64,000 nucleotides of DNA from Alphaproteobacteria bacterium (GTDB taxonomy: Bacteria; Pseudomonadota; Alphaproteobacteria; UBA2966; CAIVPW01): assembly GCA_947481575.1 (NCBI GenBank), contig CANKGV010000012.1, positions 1 to 64,000 of the forward strand, written 5' to 3'. Below, piece after piece: positions 51,284-61,425 of the stretch. Both the position numbers and the translations under genes were made by a program. Position 1 is the first letter of the stretch, and every line of letters starts with the position of its first letter. The notes under the pieces were generated by a model. The model made no database searches, was not told the DNA's origin, and worked only from the letters and a program-made list of their open reading frames with translations.

Positions 51284-52036
51284 TCACGGCCTCAGGCCGT
51301 ACTCCTGAAATTTTTCACGATAGTTGGGTTCGTCCGGCGCTAGATCGAACGCCGCAGCAAAATCATCGAATGCATCGTCCGCCCGATTCAGGCACTCCGC
51401 AGCGATGCCGCGGTTGAAGAGGGGCGTTACGGGGTCCGCCGGATTGAGGTCTAGTGCGGCGGTGAAGTCCTGGTACGCCTCCTCGCAAAATTGGACTTCG
51501 AGGTACGCTCGGCCCCGATTGTTCAGCGGTATCGGGTTGGTCGGCGCAAGAGCGGCCGCGGCCGTGAAATCATCGATGGCACGCCGCAACTCACCGCCAG
51601 CCATGTAGACCACGCCGCGATTGTCGAGCGCCTCGACAAACTTCGGGTCAAGCTTGATCGCCTGGGTGTAGTCAGCGACCGCGAGATCGAGTTCCTCCTG
51701 CGCAAACAAAGCGATACCACGGCCATTGAACACCCGCGCCGCAAACGCACCCGAAACACCGCGATCGATCGCCTCGGTGTAGTCGACGACGGCCCCGGCA
51801 AAGTCGTTCAGATGCCGCCGTGCTTCCCCGCGATAGGCAAACACCCCCGCCTCGTCGCCCAACTTCAGTGTGTGGGATTCGAGCGCCCGCGTCGCATAGA
51901 ATTGCGCCAAGCTCCAGTTTCCCGTGCTCAAGGCGCTGAAGGCCTTCATGCCGTCTTCCATGCCCTGCGCCACCGCCGGCAACGGACCGGCAAGCCCGAC
52001 CACCAAGGCGATGACGCCAATGCGTACGAAGCCCAT
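51284..52036 (-). CDS. Exported TPR protein
   Basis: Signal peptide MGFVRIGVIALVVGLAGPLPAVA; repeated AxADYTQAIKLDPKFVEALDNRGVVY / AIDDFTAAAALAPTNPIPLNNRGRAYLE units. Confidence 0.88.
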   Translation of the reverse strand: MGFVRIGVIALVVGLAGPLPAVAQGMEDGMKAFSALSTGNWSLAQFYATRALESHTLKLGDEAGVFAYRGEARRHLNDFAGAVVDYTEAIDRGVSGAFAARVFNGRGIALFAQEELDLAVADYTQAIKLDPKFVEALDNRGVVYMAGGELRRAIDDFTAAAALAPTNPIPLNNRGRAYLEVQFCEEAYQDFTAALDLNPADPVTPLFNRGIAAECLNRADDAFDDFAAAFDLAPDEPNYREKFQEYGLRP

Positions 52037-52071
52037 CGCCCAACTACAGCACAAGTTGGCCGGCCAAGTCG

Positions 52072-53031
52072 TTAGCGCCGCACGCGCGCGCCCAGCCACA
52101 GCAGAGGCGCGGCCAGCAGGCCGGCGGGCGCTGCTACCGCCACCAGCACAAACACGGATCCCAGGGCGAGCAACCACCAGTCGCCAAGCCAAGCCGCCAG
52201 CAATGCTTCGCCGTGCCGAACGGCGAGCGCGCCCAACAACGCGGCCATCAAGACCGTGCGCCCGCCCAAGGCAACCCAGATCAGCGCCTCTGCCGACAAA
52301 CCAAATCCAATGAGGGTTGGGGACGCGAAGCCGTCGACGGCGACAAACAGTGCTCCGGCGAGTCCGGCAAGCGCACCGCCCGCGGCGAAGGTAGCTACGC
52401 GCCAGGCAAACAGGGAGTACCCGAGATATGCGAGCCGGTTGGGGTTGACGCGGAGCGCGTCCAAAACGAGACCAATGCGTCGCGAGAGAGTCGCGTCGAG
52501 GGTGAAGTAGGCCGCCGCCACCACAACCAGAACTAGGAGGTACGGGGGCGTTGCATCAAAGGCGCTGGTTCCGAGGGGCAAGGGCGGCACCCCCACCAGC
52601 CCGTTGTCCCCCCCGAGACCGTAGTTGCTGCGAATCGACTGTTCGAGCACCACGGCGATCGCCAAGGTCACGATTGCGAAGTACGGCCCGGAAATACTGG
52701 CACCCCAAAACACGAACACGCCCACGATGGCGGCCAGGGCCGCTGCTGACGCTGCGGCAACGATGAGCGCGAGCCATGCGTCTGCGAGACCGGGTCCCAA
52801 TTTGCCCATGGTCAGCAATGCCATGACGTAGCCGCCAGTCCCGAAGAACATGCCCTGGCCAAGGCACAACATGCCGCCGCGCCCCCACACCAATGCGAGC
52901 GAGAGAGCTAGGAGCCCGTACAGCAGGGACCGCGTGAATTGGCCGGTCCAGTAGTCGCCCGCAAGCCACGGGAGAGCCGCCAGCGCGACAAACACCGCGA
53001 GGGAAATCGCCAGGGGAACGCGTGCGATCAT
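52072..53031 (-). CDS. Branched-chain amino acid/urea-type ABC transporter permease (LivM/UrtC-like)
   Basis: GLLALSLALVWGRGGMLCLGQGMFFGTGGYVMALL...; operonic with 53028..55267. Confidence 0.9.
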   Translation of the reverse strand: MIARVPLAISLAVFVALAALPWLAGDYWTGQFTRSLLYGLLALSLALVWGRGGMLCLGQGMFFGTGGYVMALLTMGKLGPGLADAWLALIVAAASAAALAAIVGVFVFWGASISGPYFAIVTLAIAVVLEQSIRSNYGLGGDNGLVGVPPLPLGTSAFDATPPYLLVLVVVAAAYFTLDATLSRRIGLVLDALRVNPNRLAYLGYSLFAWRVATFAAGGALAGLAGALFVAVDGFASPTLIGFGLSAEALIWVALGGRTVLMAALLGALAVRHGEALLAAWLGDWWLLALGSVFVLVAVAAPAGLLAAPLLWLGARVRR

Positions 53032-53867
53032 TCACGCATCAGGCCCTGCGGCCGCAGACGAATCACAACAACCGCCAGGCCAAACACCACAATCTGCACC
53101 GTTACCGGTGACCACAACGCGCCCAGCAGGCTGGTTGAAGCGCCGACCGCCGAGCCACCCGCCAACACTCCGCCTAGCGCACCCGCCCCGCCAACTAGGA
53201 TGGCGAGGAACGCGGGGACCAAGTACCCCAAGCCCATCTGGGGATCGACACTGACCAGGGGTGCGACTAGCGCACCGGCCAACCCCGCAAGTGCCGCCCC
53301 CGCGGCAAAAGTCGCGCTGTATGTGCGATCGGTGTTGAACCCCAACAGTTCAGCAGTCGCCGGCCTAGCCATCACTGCGCGAGTTGCCAGTCCGCGGTTG
53401 GTGCACCGGAGGAACAGGTAGGTTCCCGCGATTACGACGGCCGCTATCGCCATGACGACGAGCCGATACGCGGGGTAGTTCAGGGCCCCCAGTCCCACCA
53501 TGGCATCGAGCGGCAACGGTACACTGTGCGAACCTGGGCCGAAGAGAAGCACGATGGCCTGCTTCAGAACGAGGGAAAGGCCCCAGGTCGCAAGGATCGT
53601 GTCCAACGGCCGGTCCCTCGTGTGGCGTACCAGTACCCACTCGATCATCCAGCCGAAAAAGCCCACAACAACCGCCGCGGCGATAACACAACCCCAGAAC
53701 GGAACGTGCCACCCCTGCAGCCAGACCACCGTGAAAGCACCCGACATTACGAGTTCGCCGTGGGCCATGTTGATGACCCGCATCATGCCGAACACGACCG
53801 CAAGGCCGAGCGCTACCAAGACCAAGACCAACACTGCGGAGACGGCATCGAGGAGGGTTGCGGCCAT
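53028..53867 (-). CDS. Branched-chain amino acid/urea-type ABC transporter permease (LivH/UrtB-like)
   Basis: VLVLVALGLAVVFGMMRVINMAHGELVMSGAF; ATGA overlap with LivM-like gene. Confidence 0.9.
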   Translation of the reverse strand: MAATLLDAVSAVLVLVLVALGLAVVFGMMRVINMAHGELVMSGAFTVVWLQGWHVPFWGCVIAAAVVVGFFGWMIEWVLVRHTRDRPLDTILATWGLSLVLKQAIVLLFGPGSHSVPLPLDAMVGLGALNYPAYRLVVMAIAAVVIAGTYLFLRCTNRGLATRAVMARPATAELLGFNTDRTYSATFAAGAALAGLAGALVAPLVSVDPQMGLGYLVPAFLAILVGGAGALGGVLAGGSAVGASTSLLGALWSPVTVQIVVFGLAVVVIRLRPQGLMRE

Positions 53868-53870
53868 GCG

Positions 53871-54578
53871 CTACAACGCCAGGTGCCGGCGGACCAAGTC
53901 GAAGTCCATACCGATGCTTGCGACCGGAACCGTTTCAGCGATGCCACCATCGGCGAGGAAGCAACAGGTACTGGCCAGGGCTTGAATGAGCTCAAGGTCT
54001 TGCTCCACCAGCAGGACCGTTAGACCGGCCTCGGCGGCAATCTCGCGGAGCCTAGCTGCCAGGACCCGCGTGACCACGGGCGCCAGACCCTCCGACGGTT
54101 CGTCGAGGACCAACAGGCGTGGGGCGCCCATGAGCGTGCGCGCGATTGCGAGCATTTGCTGTTCCCCCCCGGATAGCGATCCAGCTGCTCGATTCCGCAA
54201 TACCTCAAGTGATGGAAACCACCGGTAGGCGGCGACTAGATCGGCCGTCATGTTCTTACCGATGGCGCCGAGCCGCAGATTTTCCTCGACCGATAGGCGT
54301 CCGAAGACCTCCCGGCCTTGCGGTACCAACCCGACCCCGTGACGGGCGAACGTATGCGACGCCCTGTCATTCAACGCAGTCCCGCTGATCCGAACCGTGC
54401 CACGGGTCGGGCTCAGCAGTCCTGCGCAAATTCTGCACAGCGTAGTCTTGCCAGCGCCATTGCGGCCGAGCAACGCAGTGACTGACCCTGCAGCGAGTGT
54501 GAGGTTTAGGCCGTTCAGCACCACGCCACCGCCGTACCCAGCGGTGATGTCCACTAGTTCAAGGGCCGGCGCGGTCAT
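53871..54578 (-). CDS. ABC transporter ATP-binding protein (LivF/UrtE-like)
   Basis: VTALLGRNGAGKTTLCRICAGLLSPTRGTVRISG...GSLSGGEQQMLAIARTLMGAPRLLVLDEPSEGLAP. Confidence 0.92.
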   Translation of the reverse strand: MTAPALELVDITAGYGGGVVLNGLNLTLAAGSVTALLGRNGAGKTTLCRICAGLLSPTRGTVRISGTALNDRASHTFARHGVGLVPQGREVFGRLSVEENLRLGAIGKNMTADLVAAYRWFPSLEVLRNRAAGSLSGGEQQMLAIARTLMGAPRLLVLDEPSEGLAPVVTRVLAARLREIAAEAGLTVLLVEQDLELIQALASTCCFLADGGIAETVPVASIGMDFDLVRRHLAL

Positions 54579-55267
54579 TCGGCGCCGAAGTAGATCTTCT
54601 GCACGTGAGGATCGGAACGAATCTCTGCCATCGTGCCGGTACGAACAACGCGCCCTCGCGCCATCACGGTCACCGGGCAGGAGAGCTTCTCCAGAAAGCC
54701 GACGTCGTGCTCGATCACCCAGACTGCCAGGTTGCCGTCAGCAGCAACTGTCCGAATAAGGTCGACGGTCGCGGCGGTCTCCGCAGCGGTCATGCCCGCC
54801 GTCGGCTCGTCCAACAGTAGGAGGGCCGGCCGGCGGGCCAGGACCATAGCCAGTTCGAGCCATTGGCGTTGCCCATGGCTGAGCATACCGGCAACCGAGT
54901 GGCGCAGCCGAGCAAGTCCGGTACGCGCCAATTCGCGATCAGCGTCCGCACTCGAATGCGCTGCTACCGAAAGATTCTGTTCGACCGTCAATTCGTCGAA
55001 CACCGACGCAACTTGGAATTTGCAGGCAACTCCGAGGCGCGCAATGCGGTGCGGCGGTTGACCGCCGATCTCGATGCCGCGCAAAGAAATCGAGCCACTG
55101 GTTGGTGCGATGGCGCCGGTGACGAGGTTGAACAGGGTGGACTTGCCGCAGCCGTTCGGACCCACAAGCGCATGCAGCGCGCCAGCGTCGAGGGTCATTG
55201 ATACGCCGTCCACAGCCCTCACACCGCCAAAGTCACGGTGAACGTCGCGCAGTTCGAGCAGTGCCAT
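54575..55267 (-). CDS. ABC transporter ATP-binding protein (LivG/UrtD-like)
   Basis: ALHALVGPNGCGKSTLFNLVTGAIAPTSGSISLRG...MLSHGQRQWLELAMVLARRPALLLLDEPTAGMT. Confidence 0.92.
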   Translation of the reverse strand: MALLELRDVHRDFGGVRAVDGVSMTLDAGALHALVGPNGCGKSTLFNLVTGAIAPTSGSISLRGIEIGGQPPHRIARLGVACKFQVASVFDELTVEQNLSVAAHSSADADRELARTGLARLRHSVAGMLSHGQRQWLELAMVLARRPALLLLDEPTAGMTAAETAATVDLIRTVAADGNLAVWVIEHDVGFLEKLSCPVTVMARGRVVRTGTMAEIRSDPHVQKIYFGAE

Positions 55268-55354
55268 GGGTTCGCCTGGACGGTAGATCACCGTACGGTA
55301 TATTCCGACCGGACACAAAAGCGCGCAGGCAGCGGCGCTGAATCAGAGGTGAGC

Positions 55355-56539
55355 ATGGGTAAGTTCAACCGTAGGTCATTCCTGGCGGGAGCCGGGGCGT
55401 CTGTCGCGGTGTCGCCGCTGGCGTTCCCTGCCATTGCGCAGAACCGGCCGATTCCGGTGGGCGCGTGCCTGGAGTTCTCCGGCGGGCTCGAGCTGTTCGG
55501 AAACCAGGCCAAAATTGGCCTCGACCTTGCCGCGGCGGAGATCAACGCATCGGGCGGTATCTTGGGCCGGTCCGTCGAGATCTTGTACCGCGACAACAAG
55601 ACCGATCCGAAGACTGCCGCGGAGCGGACGCGCGAACTGATCCAACTCGATCAAGCGCTCGCCGTTGTGGGGCCGATCACGTCTTCGGCGCGCAACGCCA
55701 TGCAGCCGGCCATCGAAGGCTTGAAGACTCCGTTGCTGTACGCGACCAACTATGAGGGCGCAGACAACGGTGCCGGTTGTGGGCGCTACCTGTTCTTCTT
55801 CAACACCGTACCCAACCAGGACACGGCGCCGCTCATTCCCTGGCTCGCGGCCCGCGGGGTCGGAACGCGATACTACGCGTTCGGGCAGAATTACGTTTGG
55901 CCGCGCAATATGTTCCAGGCCGCCAAGCCGATGATCACGCAGGTGAAAGGCACGTTGCTCGCGGAGGAGTACACGCCTGCCGGGCAGACCAATTTCACTC
56001 CGGTCATCCGCAAGATCGCCGACTCCGGTGCTGATGTTCTGCTGTTCGCCCTGCCGGGCGCCGATGGCATCACCTTCATCAAGCAGGCCGAGGAATTCGG
56101 CCTCATGAAAAAGGTGACAGTCGCATTCTTGGGGTTCAGCGAGACCTATCTGGGTGCGTTCGGCGCCGGCAAGGGCGAGAACATGTACACCGGCGTACCT
56201 TTTGTTGCCTCGGATCCCGATGCTGGCGTCCAGGACTTCGTTGCGCGCGTGCGCAAGCAAGCTGGTCCTGATGTCGGCATCTCCCACTACGTCTTCGCCC
56301 ATTACAACGCCCTGATGGCGTTGAAGCGCGGCGTAGAAAAGTCCGGGAAGCTGGACCGCGAAGGGGCCGTAGACGGCATGGCTGGCTTGAGCATGCCGAT
56401 TGCCACCGGCACCGCTTCGATCACCCAAGGGGATCACCACACGGCGATGCAGATGTACATCGCCAAGACCGAAAACGGGTCTTTGCGGGTCGTCGAAAAG
56501 CTCGGCGTGATTCAGCCGTTGTCCGGCTGCCGGGCGTAG
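55355..56539 (+). CDS. Periplasmic substrate-binding protein (Liv/Urt family), divergent from the transporter genes
   Basis: MGKFNRRSFLAGAGASVAVSPLAFPAIAQNRPIPVGACLEFSGGLELFGNQAKIGLDLAAAEINASGGILGRSVEILYRDNKTDPKTAAERTRELI. Confidence 0.9.
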   Translation: MGKFNRRSFLAGAGASVAVSPLAFPAIAQNRPIPVGACLEFSGGLELFGNQAKIGLDLAAAEINASGGILGRSVEILYRDNKTDPKTAAERTRELIQLDQALAVVGPITSSARNAMQPAIEGLKTPLLYATNYEGADNGAGCGRYLFFFNTVPNQDTAPLIPWLAARGVGTRYYAFGQNYVWPRNMFQAAKPMITQVKGTLLAEEYTPAGQTNFTPVIRKIADSGADVLLFALPGADGITFIKQAEEFGLMKKVTVAFLGFSETYLGAFGAGKGENMYTGVPFVASDPDAGVQDFVARVRKQAGPDVGISHYVFAHYNALMALKRGVEKSGKLDREGAVDGMAGLSMPIATGTASITQGDHHTAMQMYIAKTENGSLRVVEKLGVIQPLSGCRA

Positions 56540-56583
56540 CGGCCGCCCCCGAACGGGCGACCGCGGCCGGATTGAAAGGTTCG

Positions 56584-57615
56584 TTACGCGGTCAGCGTCC
56601 GCGTGACGCCGTCCGGTGTCGTCACGATGGCGGTCGCCTTCTTGCTGGCGCGCTTAAGGATGCTCTCGGCCTGCTTCACCGGCGCAACATAGAGCGCCGT
56701 GGCCAGGCCGTTGGCCTCGGTGGCGCGCGGCGCGATCACCGAAACACCAATATGCGCATCGGCGCTCGCGCCGGTCTTCGGGTCAAACAGGTGGTTGAAG
56801 CGACCAGCGCGGTCGAACACGGTGCCATAGCCGCCCGACGTCGCAACCGCCATGTCGACTAAGTCGATGGACCGCTCGATCCGCTCCGGATTGCGTGGGT
56901 CTTTGAGACCGACAACCCACGGGCGTCCTTCTGGATGGTCGCCCAATGCACGAGTCTCGCCGAGCGAAACGAGCACATGCTCGATGCCGTTGGCCTTGAG
57001 CAGATCGGCCACGCGGTCCGTGATGTAGCCCTGCCCGATGCTGTTCAGCGTGATGCCCATGCCCTTGCGGTCGAGCTTCACGTACAGCGGATTGGTTTCG
57101 ATGCGGCGGTAATCCACCAACGCGCGCGCCGCGGTGACCTGCGCCGCCAACGGGCCCTTTTCATCGTCTGGGTAGCGCGAGAAATGGTCTGCGTAGAGGT
57201 TCCACAGCGGCTGCACGGTGACGTCGAATGCGCCGTCACTGATCTCGCTGTAGTGGCGGGCCTCGGCCAGCAACGCGAGCATGTCGGCGGACGGGCGATT
57301 GACGCGGCCGTCGCGGTTCAAACGAGAAATCTCGCTATCATCGCGGTGCAGGCTGAAGATCGCCTCAAGGCGGTTGAGTTCGGCCACGACCATGTTGAAG
57401 ACGGCGTCGGCGCCCTCGCGGCTCGTGTGCGCGAGCGTAATGGTCGAGTCTGCACCAAGCGTGGTTCCCTGCCACGTGTACAGGTTGACACCCGCACGGG
57501 CCGGACGTGACCACGACACTCCCGAAAGCGACAACCCTGCGGCGGCCCCGAGGATCGTGATGACTCGGCGGCGGGTCGTGCCAGAAGCGGTCCGGACAGT
57601 GTCGTTGCTGCGCAT
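56584..57615 (-). CDS. apbE: FAD:protein FMN transferase (ApbE family)
   Basis: GTTLGADSTITLAHTSREGADAVFNMVVAELNRLEAIFSLHRDDSEISRLNRDG...MGITLNSIGQGYITDRVADLLKANGIEHVLVSLGETRALG...FNHLFDPKTGA. Confidence 0.92.
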   Translation of the reverse strand: MRSNDTVRTASGTTRRRVITILGAAAGLSLSGVSWSRPARAGVNLYTWQGTTLGADSTITLAHTSREGADAVFNMVVAELNRLEAIFSLHRDDSEISRLNRDGRVNRPSADMLALLAEARHYSEISDGAFDVTVQPLWNLYADHFSRYPDDEKGPLAAQVTAARALVDYRRIETNPLYVKLDRKGMGITLNSIGQGYITDRVADLLKANGIEHVLVSLGETRALGDHPEGRPWVVGLKDPRNPERIERSIDLVDMAVATSGGYGTVFDRAGRFNHLFDPKTGASADAHIGVSVIAPRATEANGLATALYVAPVKQAESILKRASKKATAIVTTPDGVTRTLTA

Positions 57616-57689
57616 GCGAAACTCCTCCCAAAGACGCGCGGAAGGTTACACCGGCCGCGACACCGGCGCCAGCAAATGGGGAGACAGGC

Positions 57690-58583
57690 CTACTGACGTC
57701 CGATGTACCGGAGCATGCCACGCTGCGGGTCGTATCCGATTGCCGCCGCTACGAAAAATACGATCGTGAAGCCGGCGACAACCGCCAGGGACACGAGGTT
57801 CATCTTGCCGTAGGCGGCCCACCGGATCAGTTCGATCGCATGGGTGTAGGGGTTCACCTGGGCCAAGTAATAAATGTAGTTCGCGCCGGATTCCCGGAGT
57901 TTCCACAGCGGATATAGCGCCGGAGAAATGAAGAACATTGGGAAGATCACGAAGTTCATCGTCCCCGCAAAGTTCTCCAACTGACGGATGTAGACCGACA
58001 ACAGCAGTCCCAGGGACGACAACATCAATCCGCCCGCCGCCAACGGGAGCAGAATGTAGACCCACCCCGACCACGGAATTCGGGCGGCCAGCGAGGTCGG
58101 TACGAAGAAGCTAAACGCCCAAGCAATCAGCAGGAAGGCATAGGCCTGCAGAATCGACAGGAACGTTGCGGCCAGGAGCTTGAACAACAGCAGCACCCAG
58201 CGCGGCAACGGCGCCGTGAGCAGCAGCCGCATTACCCCCATCTCGCGGTCGTAGACCATCGAGAGCGACGACTGCATGCCGTAGAACAGCAGAACGATCC
58301 CGAGCAGCCCAGGGATAATGTACTCCTGGTACGTCGTGTAGGTTTCGTACGGGGGAACGATCGAAACGCCGAGCAGCGAGCGGAACCCAGCGGCGAATAC
58401 GACCAGCCACAGCAGGGGCCGCACCAGGGCCGAGGCCCAACGGCCTTTTTGCCGGATGAACTTTCCGGTCTCGCGGCCGGAGATGGCCTTCAGCGCGTAC
58501 AGCAGATGCATCGGCGCAGAGACGCGCCGCACCGTTGTTACGTGCTCCACGCCCCTAGGCGCGGCAACTGCTTGTAAGCTCAC
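57690..58583 (-). CDS. ABC-2 type permease, PQQ-dependent-catabolism-associated (PedC/LutF-like)
   Basis: LLYALKAISGRETGKFIRQKGRWASALVRPLLWLVVFAAGFRSLLGVSIVPPYETYTTYQEYIIPGLLGIVLLFYGMQSSLSMVYDREMGVMRLLLTAPLPRW. Confidence 0.85.
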   Translation of the reverse strand: MSLQAVAAPRGVEHVTTVRRVSAPMHLLYALKAISGRETGKFIRQKGRWASALVRPLLWLVVFAAGFRSLLGVSIVPPYETYTTYQEYIIPGLLGIVLLFYGMQSSLSMVYDREMGVMRLLLTAPLPRWVLLLFKLLAATFLSILQAYAFLLIAWAFSFFVPTSLAARIPWSGWVYILLPLAAGGLMLSSLGLLLSVYIRQLENFAGTMNFVIFPMFFISPALYPLWKLRESGANYIYYLAQVNPYTHAIELIRWAAYGKMNLVSLAVVAGFTIVFFVAAAIGYDPQRGMLRYIGRQ

Positions 58584-58630
58584 CGTGTCTCCCCACCCGG
58601 CTTACGCGGGACCCGAATGTCGCGACCCGC

Positions 58631-59860
58631 CTAGAACTTGCAAGTCGTTTCCGGCTTATCGACGCCCAACGTATCAAGTTCGTTTGTCGCATGTTGGAAT
58701 TTCGAGGACGGCATGCGCGCGAGCACGGCGTTGTACGTTTCGACGTACAAGTTCATGCGCAACTGATTGTCCCACGGCCGGTAATTCAGTTGCGACCCGT
58801 GGTATCCATCGAACCGCAACTGGTCGCTGAGCAAGTAGTCGCGCACCGGCTGGAAGTCGAAAGTCTTGGCGCGCTCCGCGGCCTGGACGATCGAGCGAAT
58901 CGCCGACCAAGCGGACCAATCCGGCCCATACATGAAGCGTCCGGCGGCGCGATCGAAGCGTGACGACAACTGCGGTGCACCCTGGCGCTCCCATGCCCAG
59001 GACCACGGCGACGCAACAAGGCCGGTAGTACCGACCACCGGGCGGGGTTTCTGCGTGCCGTAAGGGACATAGCGACCGAACTCACCGTCCTCGTCGACGA
59101 TCCAAGTAACGTCGTAGTCTCGACTGGTCGCGGTCATCAACGCAACGTTGTTCGCTTCGCGTGCGCGCGGGTCGTTGGACAAGACGAACGGCTTCTTGTC
59201 CACGATGGTGCCACCCATGCGCTTGGCAGAGCGCTGCACGGCGGCCGCAAATTTTGCATCTTCGGGCAGAGGGCCCTGCAGCAGAAGGATGCGTGTCCAG
59301 TTCATGCCGGCCAAGTACTGCATGACACCGTCCGCCAGCATGTTGTAGCTGGCCGCGGTGTGGGCAAGATTGCGAGCGCATGACGCCCCGCGCAAACTGT
59401 CGTCCGGATCGGCGACGTTTACAAACAGCACGGTTGGATCTTTGATCGCCGAGGTCAGAGCCTTGGTGACCTCGGTCGGCACGTCGAGCAGGAAGAACCG
59501 GACGTCGTTGTCCTTGCGTTGCTGCTGGACCCAGGCAATCAGGTCTTTCGCGTCGGCGCCTGCCCGCACCACCAGTTCATAGTGCAGGTGCGTGAAGCGC
59601 CCATTGGCATTGGAATCGGCAACGCCAAGTTCAGCGCCCGCGCGCGGCCGGTAGTTGGGGACCGCAGGAATACGCGCATAGACGTAGGCACGGTCGTACT
59701 TGGGATCGTCTTCGATCTCCAGGTAACCGATCTTGAGCGTAGGCTCCGCAGCTGCAGCAGCCAGAGCGGGCGGCACGTTCTGCGGCCAAGCCGCTACGCC
59801 AAGCGTAAGAGCGCCCGCCACAACGAGCAGCGCCATTCCCAATCGTCCGATCCGCACCAT
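58631..59860 (-). CDS. ABC transporter substrate-binding protein of the PQQ-dependent alcohol dehydrogenase system (LutA-like)
   Basis: LKIGYLEIEDDPKYDRAYVYARIPAVPNYRPRAGAELGVADSNANGRFTHLHYELVVRAG...DVTWIVDEDGEFGRYVPYGTQKPRPVVGTTGL. Confidence 0.85.
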   Translation of the reverse strand: MVRIGRLGMALLVVAGALTLGVAAWPQNVPPALAAAAAEPTLKIGYLEIEDDPKYDRAYVYARIPAVPNYRPRAGAELGVADSNANGRFTHLHYELVVRAGADAKDLIAWVQQQRKDNDVRFFLLDVPTEVTKALTSAIKDPTVLFVNVADPDDSLRGASCARNLAHTAASYNMLADGVMQYLAGMNWTRILLLQGPLPEDAKFAAAVQRSAKRMGGTIVDKKPFVLSNDPRAREANNVALMTATSRDYDVTWIVDEDGEFGRYVPYGTQKPRPVVGTTGLVASPWSWAWERQGAPQLSSRFDRAAGRFMYGPDWSAWSAIRSIVQAAERAKTFDFQPVRDYLLSDQLRFDGYHGSQLNYRPWDNQLRMNLYVETYNAVLARMPSSKFQHATNELDTLGVDKPETTCKF

Positions 59861-59881
59861 CGCCGATCCCCCCAGATCGAC

Positions 59882-60946
59882 CTAGTTGCCGAACGCGGAG
59901 ACGCCCGCAAAGTCGTCGACCAACGGGATGTACGGCACCCGGCCGGTCGGCACCGACTTGATCGTCTTCTTGTTCGCGACGTCGATGATCGTGATGTCAT
60001 CCGACAGCGAGTTGGCGATGAACAACTTCGTCTGATCGTTGGAAAGCGCAGCACCCCACGGGCGCGAGCCCGCCAGCACGTAGTCGGTGATCTTCCGGGT
60101 CTTCACATCGACGTACGCGATGTGGTTCGCGCGGCCAAGCGTGATGTATGCCTGCGTGCCTGCCTTGTTCAGCTCAAGTCCTACTGGGGTCACGTCCACC
60201 TGGCGGAACCCCGGCGGCAAGAAGTTGATGACCTGCATCGTCTTGAACGTCGCGGCGTCCACAATATAGACCTCGCCGGACAACTCGCAGGTGATCCACA
60301 ATTCCTTGCGGTCCGGCGTCATGCGGACGCGCCGCGGACGCGTGCCGACCACAAGGTTGTCAATAATGTTGCCGGTGGCGACATCGATCCAGTGGATCAT
60401 GTCGGCCACTTCCGACGTGAGGTAGACCGACTTTCCGTCCGGGGCGACGAAGACGCCTTCCGGCTCGGCGCCGCTTGGAACCTCGTGCTGCAGGACTTTG
60501 TCGCTGGTGTTGATGATCCACATCGAGGAGTCCTCCTCGTTGGCGATGAACATCAACTTCTCGTCCGGACTCAGGGCCAGAACTTCGGGGCTCGGTCCGG
60601 TCGGGATTCCGCCCACACGCTTCAACAGCGCAACGTCGATCAGGTCCACCACGTCCTCATCGCCGCACGCAACGTACAAGGTGGTATGCGCCTGATTGAA
60701 CGCCATGCCACGAGGGCGGCGCGAAGTCTTGATGCGCTTCACCTCGGTGTAATTGACTGGATCGAGAACGACGACTTCGTGGCTCTTCTCGTGACTAACG
60801 AACACAAGGCCCGTGCCGACCGCCGACGCAGGGGGCACGCCAATCAACGGCAACGCCGCGGTAGCGGCGCCCGCCGCAGCACCCTTCAGCAGCGAGCGCC
60901 GATCAAATCCAGATTGCTCTTCGGACGTACGGTTTCGGTTATCCAT
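59882..60946 (-). CDS. PQQ-dependent-catabolism-associated YVTN beta-propeller protein
   Basis: TGLVFVSHEKSHEVVVLDPVNYTEVKRIKTSRRPRGMAFNQAHTTLYVACGDEDVVDLIDVALLKRVGGIPTGPSPEVLALSPDEKLMFIANEEDS. Confidence 0.88.
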   Translation of the reverse strand: MDNRNRTSEEQSGFDRRSLLKGAAAGAATAALPLIGVPPASAVGTGLVFVSHEKSHEVVVLDPVNYTEVKRIKTSRRPRGMAFNQAHTTLYVACGDEDVVDLIDVALLKRVGGIPTGPSPEVLALSPDEKLMFIANEEDSSMWIINTSDKVLQHEVPSGAEPEGVFVAPDGKSVYLTSEVADMIHWIDVATGNIIDNLVVGTRPRRVRMTPDRKELWITCELSGEVYIVDAATFKTMQVINFLPPGFRQVDVTPVGLELNKAGTQAYITLGRANHIAYVDVKTRKITDYVLAGSRPWGAALSNDQTKLFIANSLSDDITIIDVANKKTIKSVPTGRVPYIPLVDDFAGVSAFGN

Positions 60947-60993
60947 AGTCTTCCTCTCCCTGCGCCGAAGCGGCCCGTTGCGGGCGCCAGCAC

Positions 60994-61425
60994 TTATCGA
61001 ACGATGAACTTGCCCTTCATTCCGCGCTCTTCCATGCCATCGACCCAGAAGTCGTAGTCGCCGGGCCGGATGGGCACGAAAAAGATCAGCATCTCACCTT
61101 CGTCGTCGAATTCAACGTCGTGCAGCGCGAGGGGGTGGATCTCGAGGTCGCCGATCTTGATTTCATTGATGAAGGTGTTGCGCCAGAAGTCGTCGGCGCG
61201 GAACTGAAATTCCTCGGTCCCGACGTTCTTGAGCGTGAGCCGGTAGTACTTCCCCGTCTCCAGCTTGAACTCGTATTTCGAGAACGTGAGATCGTCCTTC
61301 ATGATGATCTCGATGTCGTCGGGGCGAGCAGCCAAATTGCCCGCCGCCAGCGCCGACGCCGCACCGACCACGAGCGCCACGGCAACCAGAAGCAGGCGCA
61401 CCGCACCGACGAACAACAACCTCAT
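60994..61425 (-). CDS. Small exported beta-sandwich (cupredoxin-like) protein, paralogue A
   Basis: MRLLFVGAVRLLLVAVALVVGAASALAA signal; IIMKDDLTFSKYEFKLETGKYYRLTLKNVGTEEFQFRADDFWRNTFINEIKIGDLEIHPLALHDVEFDDEGEMLIFFVPIRPGDYDFWVDGMEERGMKGKFIVR. ATG 61425 chosen: 61491 would lie upstream of the predicted sigma-54 start site. Confidence 0.82.
   Translation of the reverse strand: MRLLFVGAVRLLLVAVALVVGAASALAAGNLAARPDDIEIIMKDDLTFSKYEFKLETGKYYRLTLKNVGTEEFQFRADDFWRNTFINEIKIGDLEIHPLALHDVEFDDEGEMLIFFVPIRPGDYDFWVDGMEERGMKGKFIVR

Noticed and set aside
59519-61057. 512-aa plus ORF across the PQQ-associated genes
   Set aside because: Antisense to three well-supported minus-strand genes; Arg/His/Asp-rich shadow frame.
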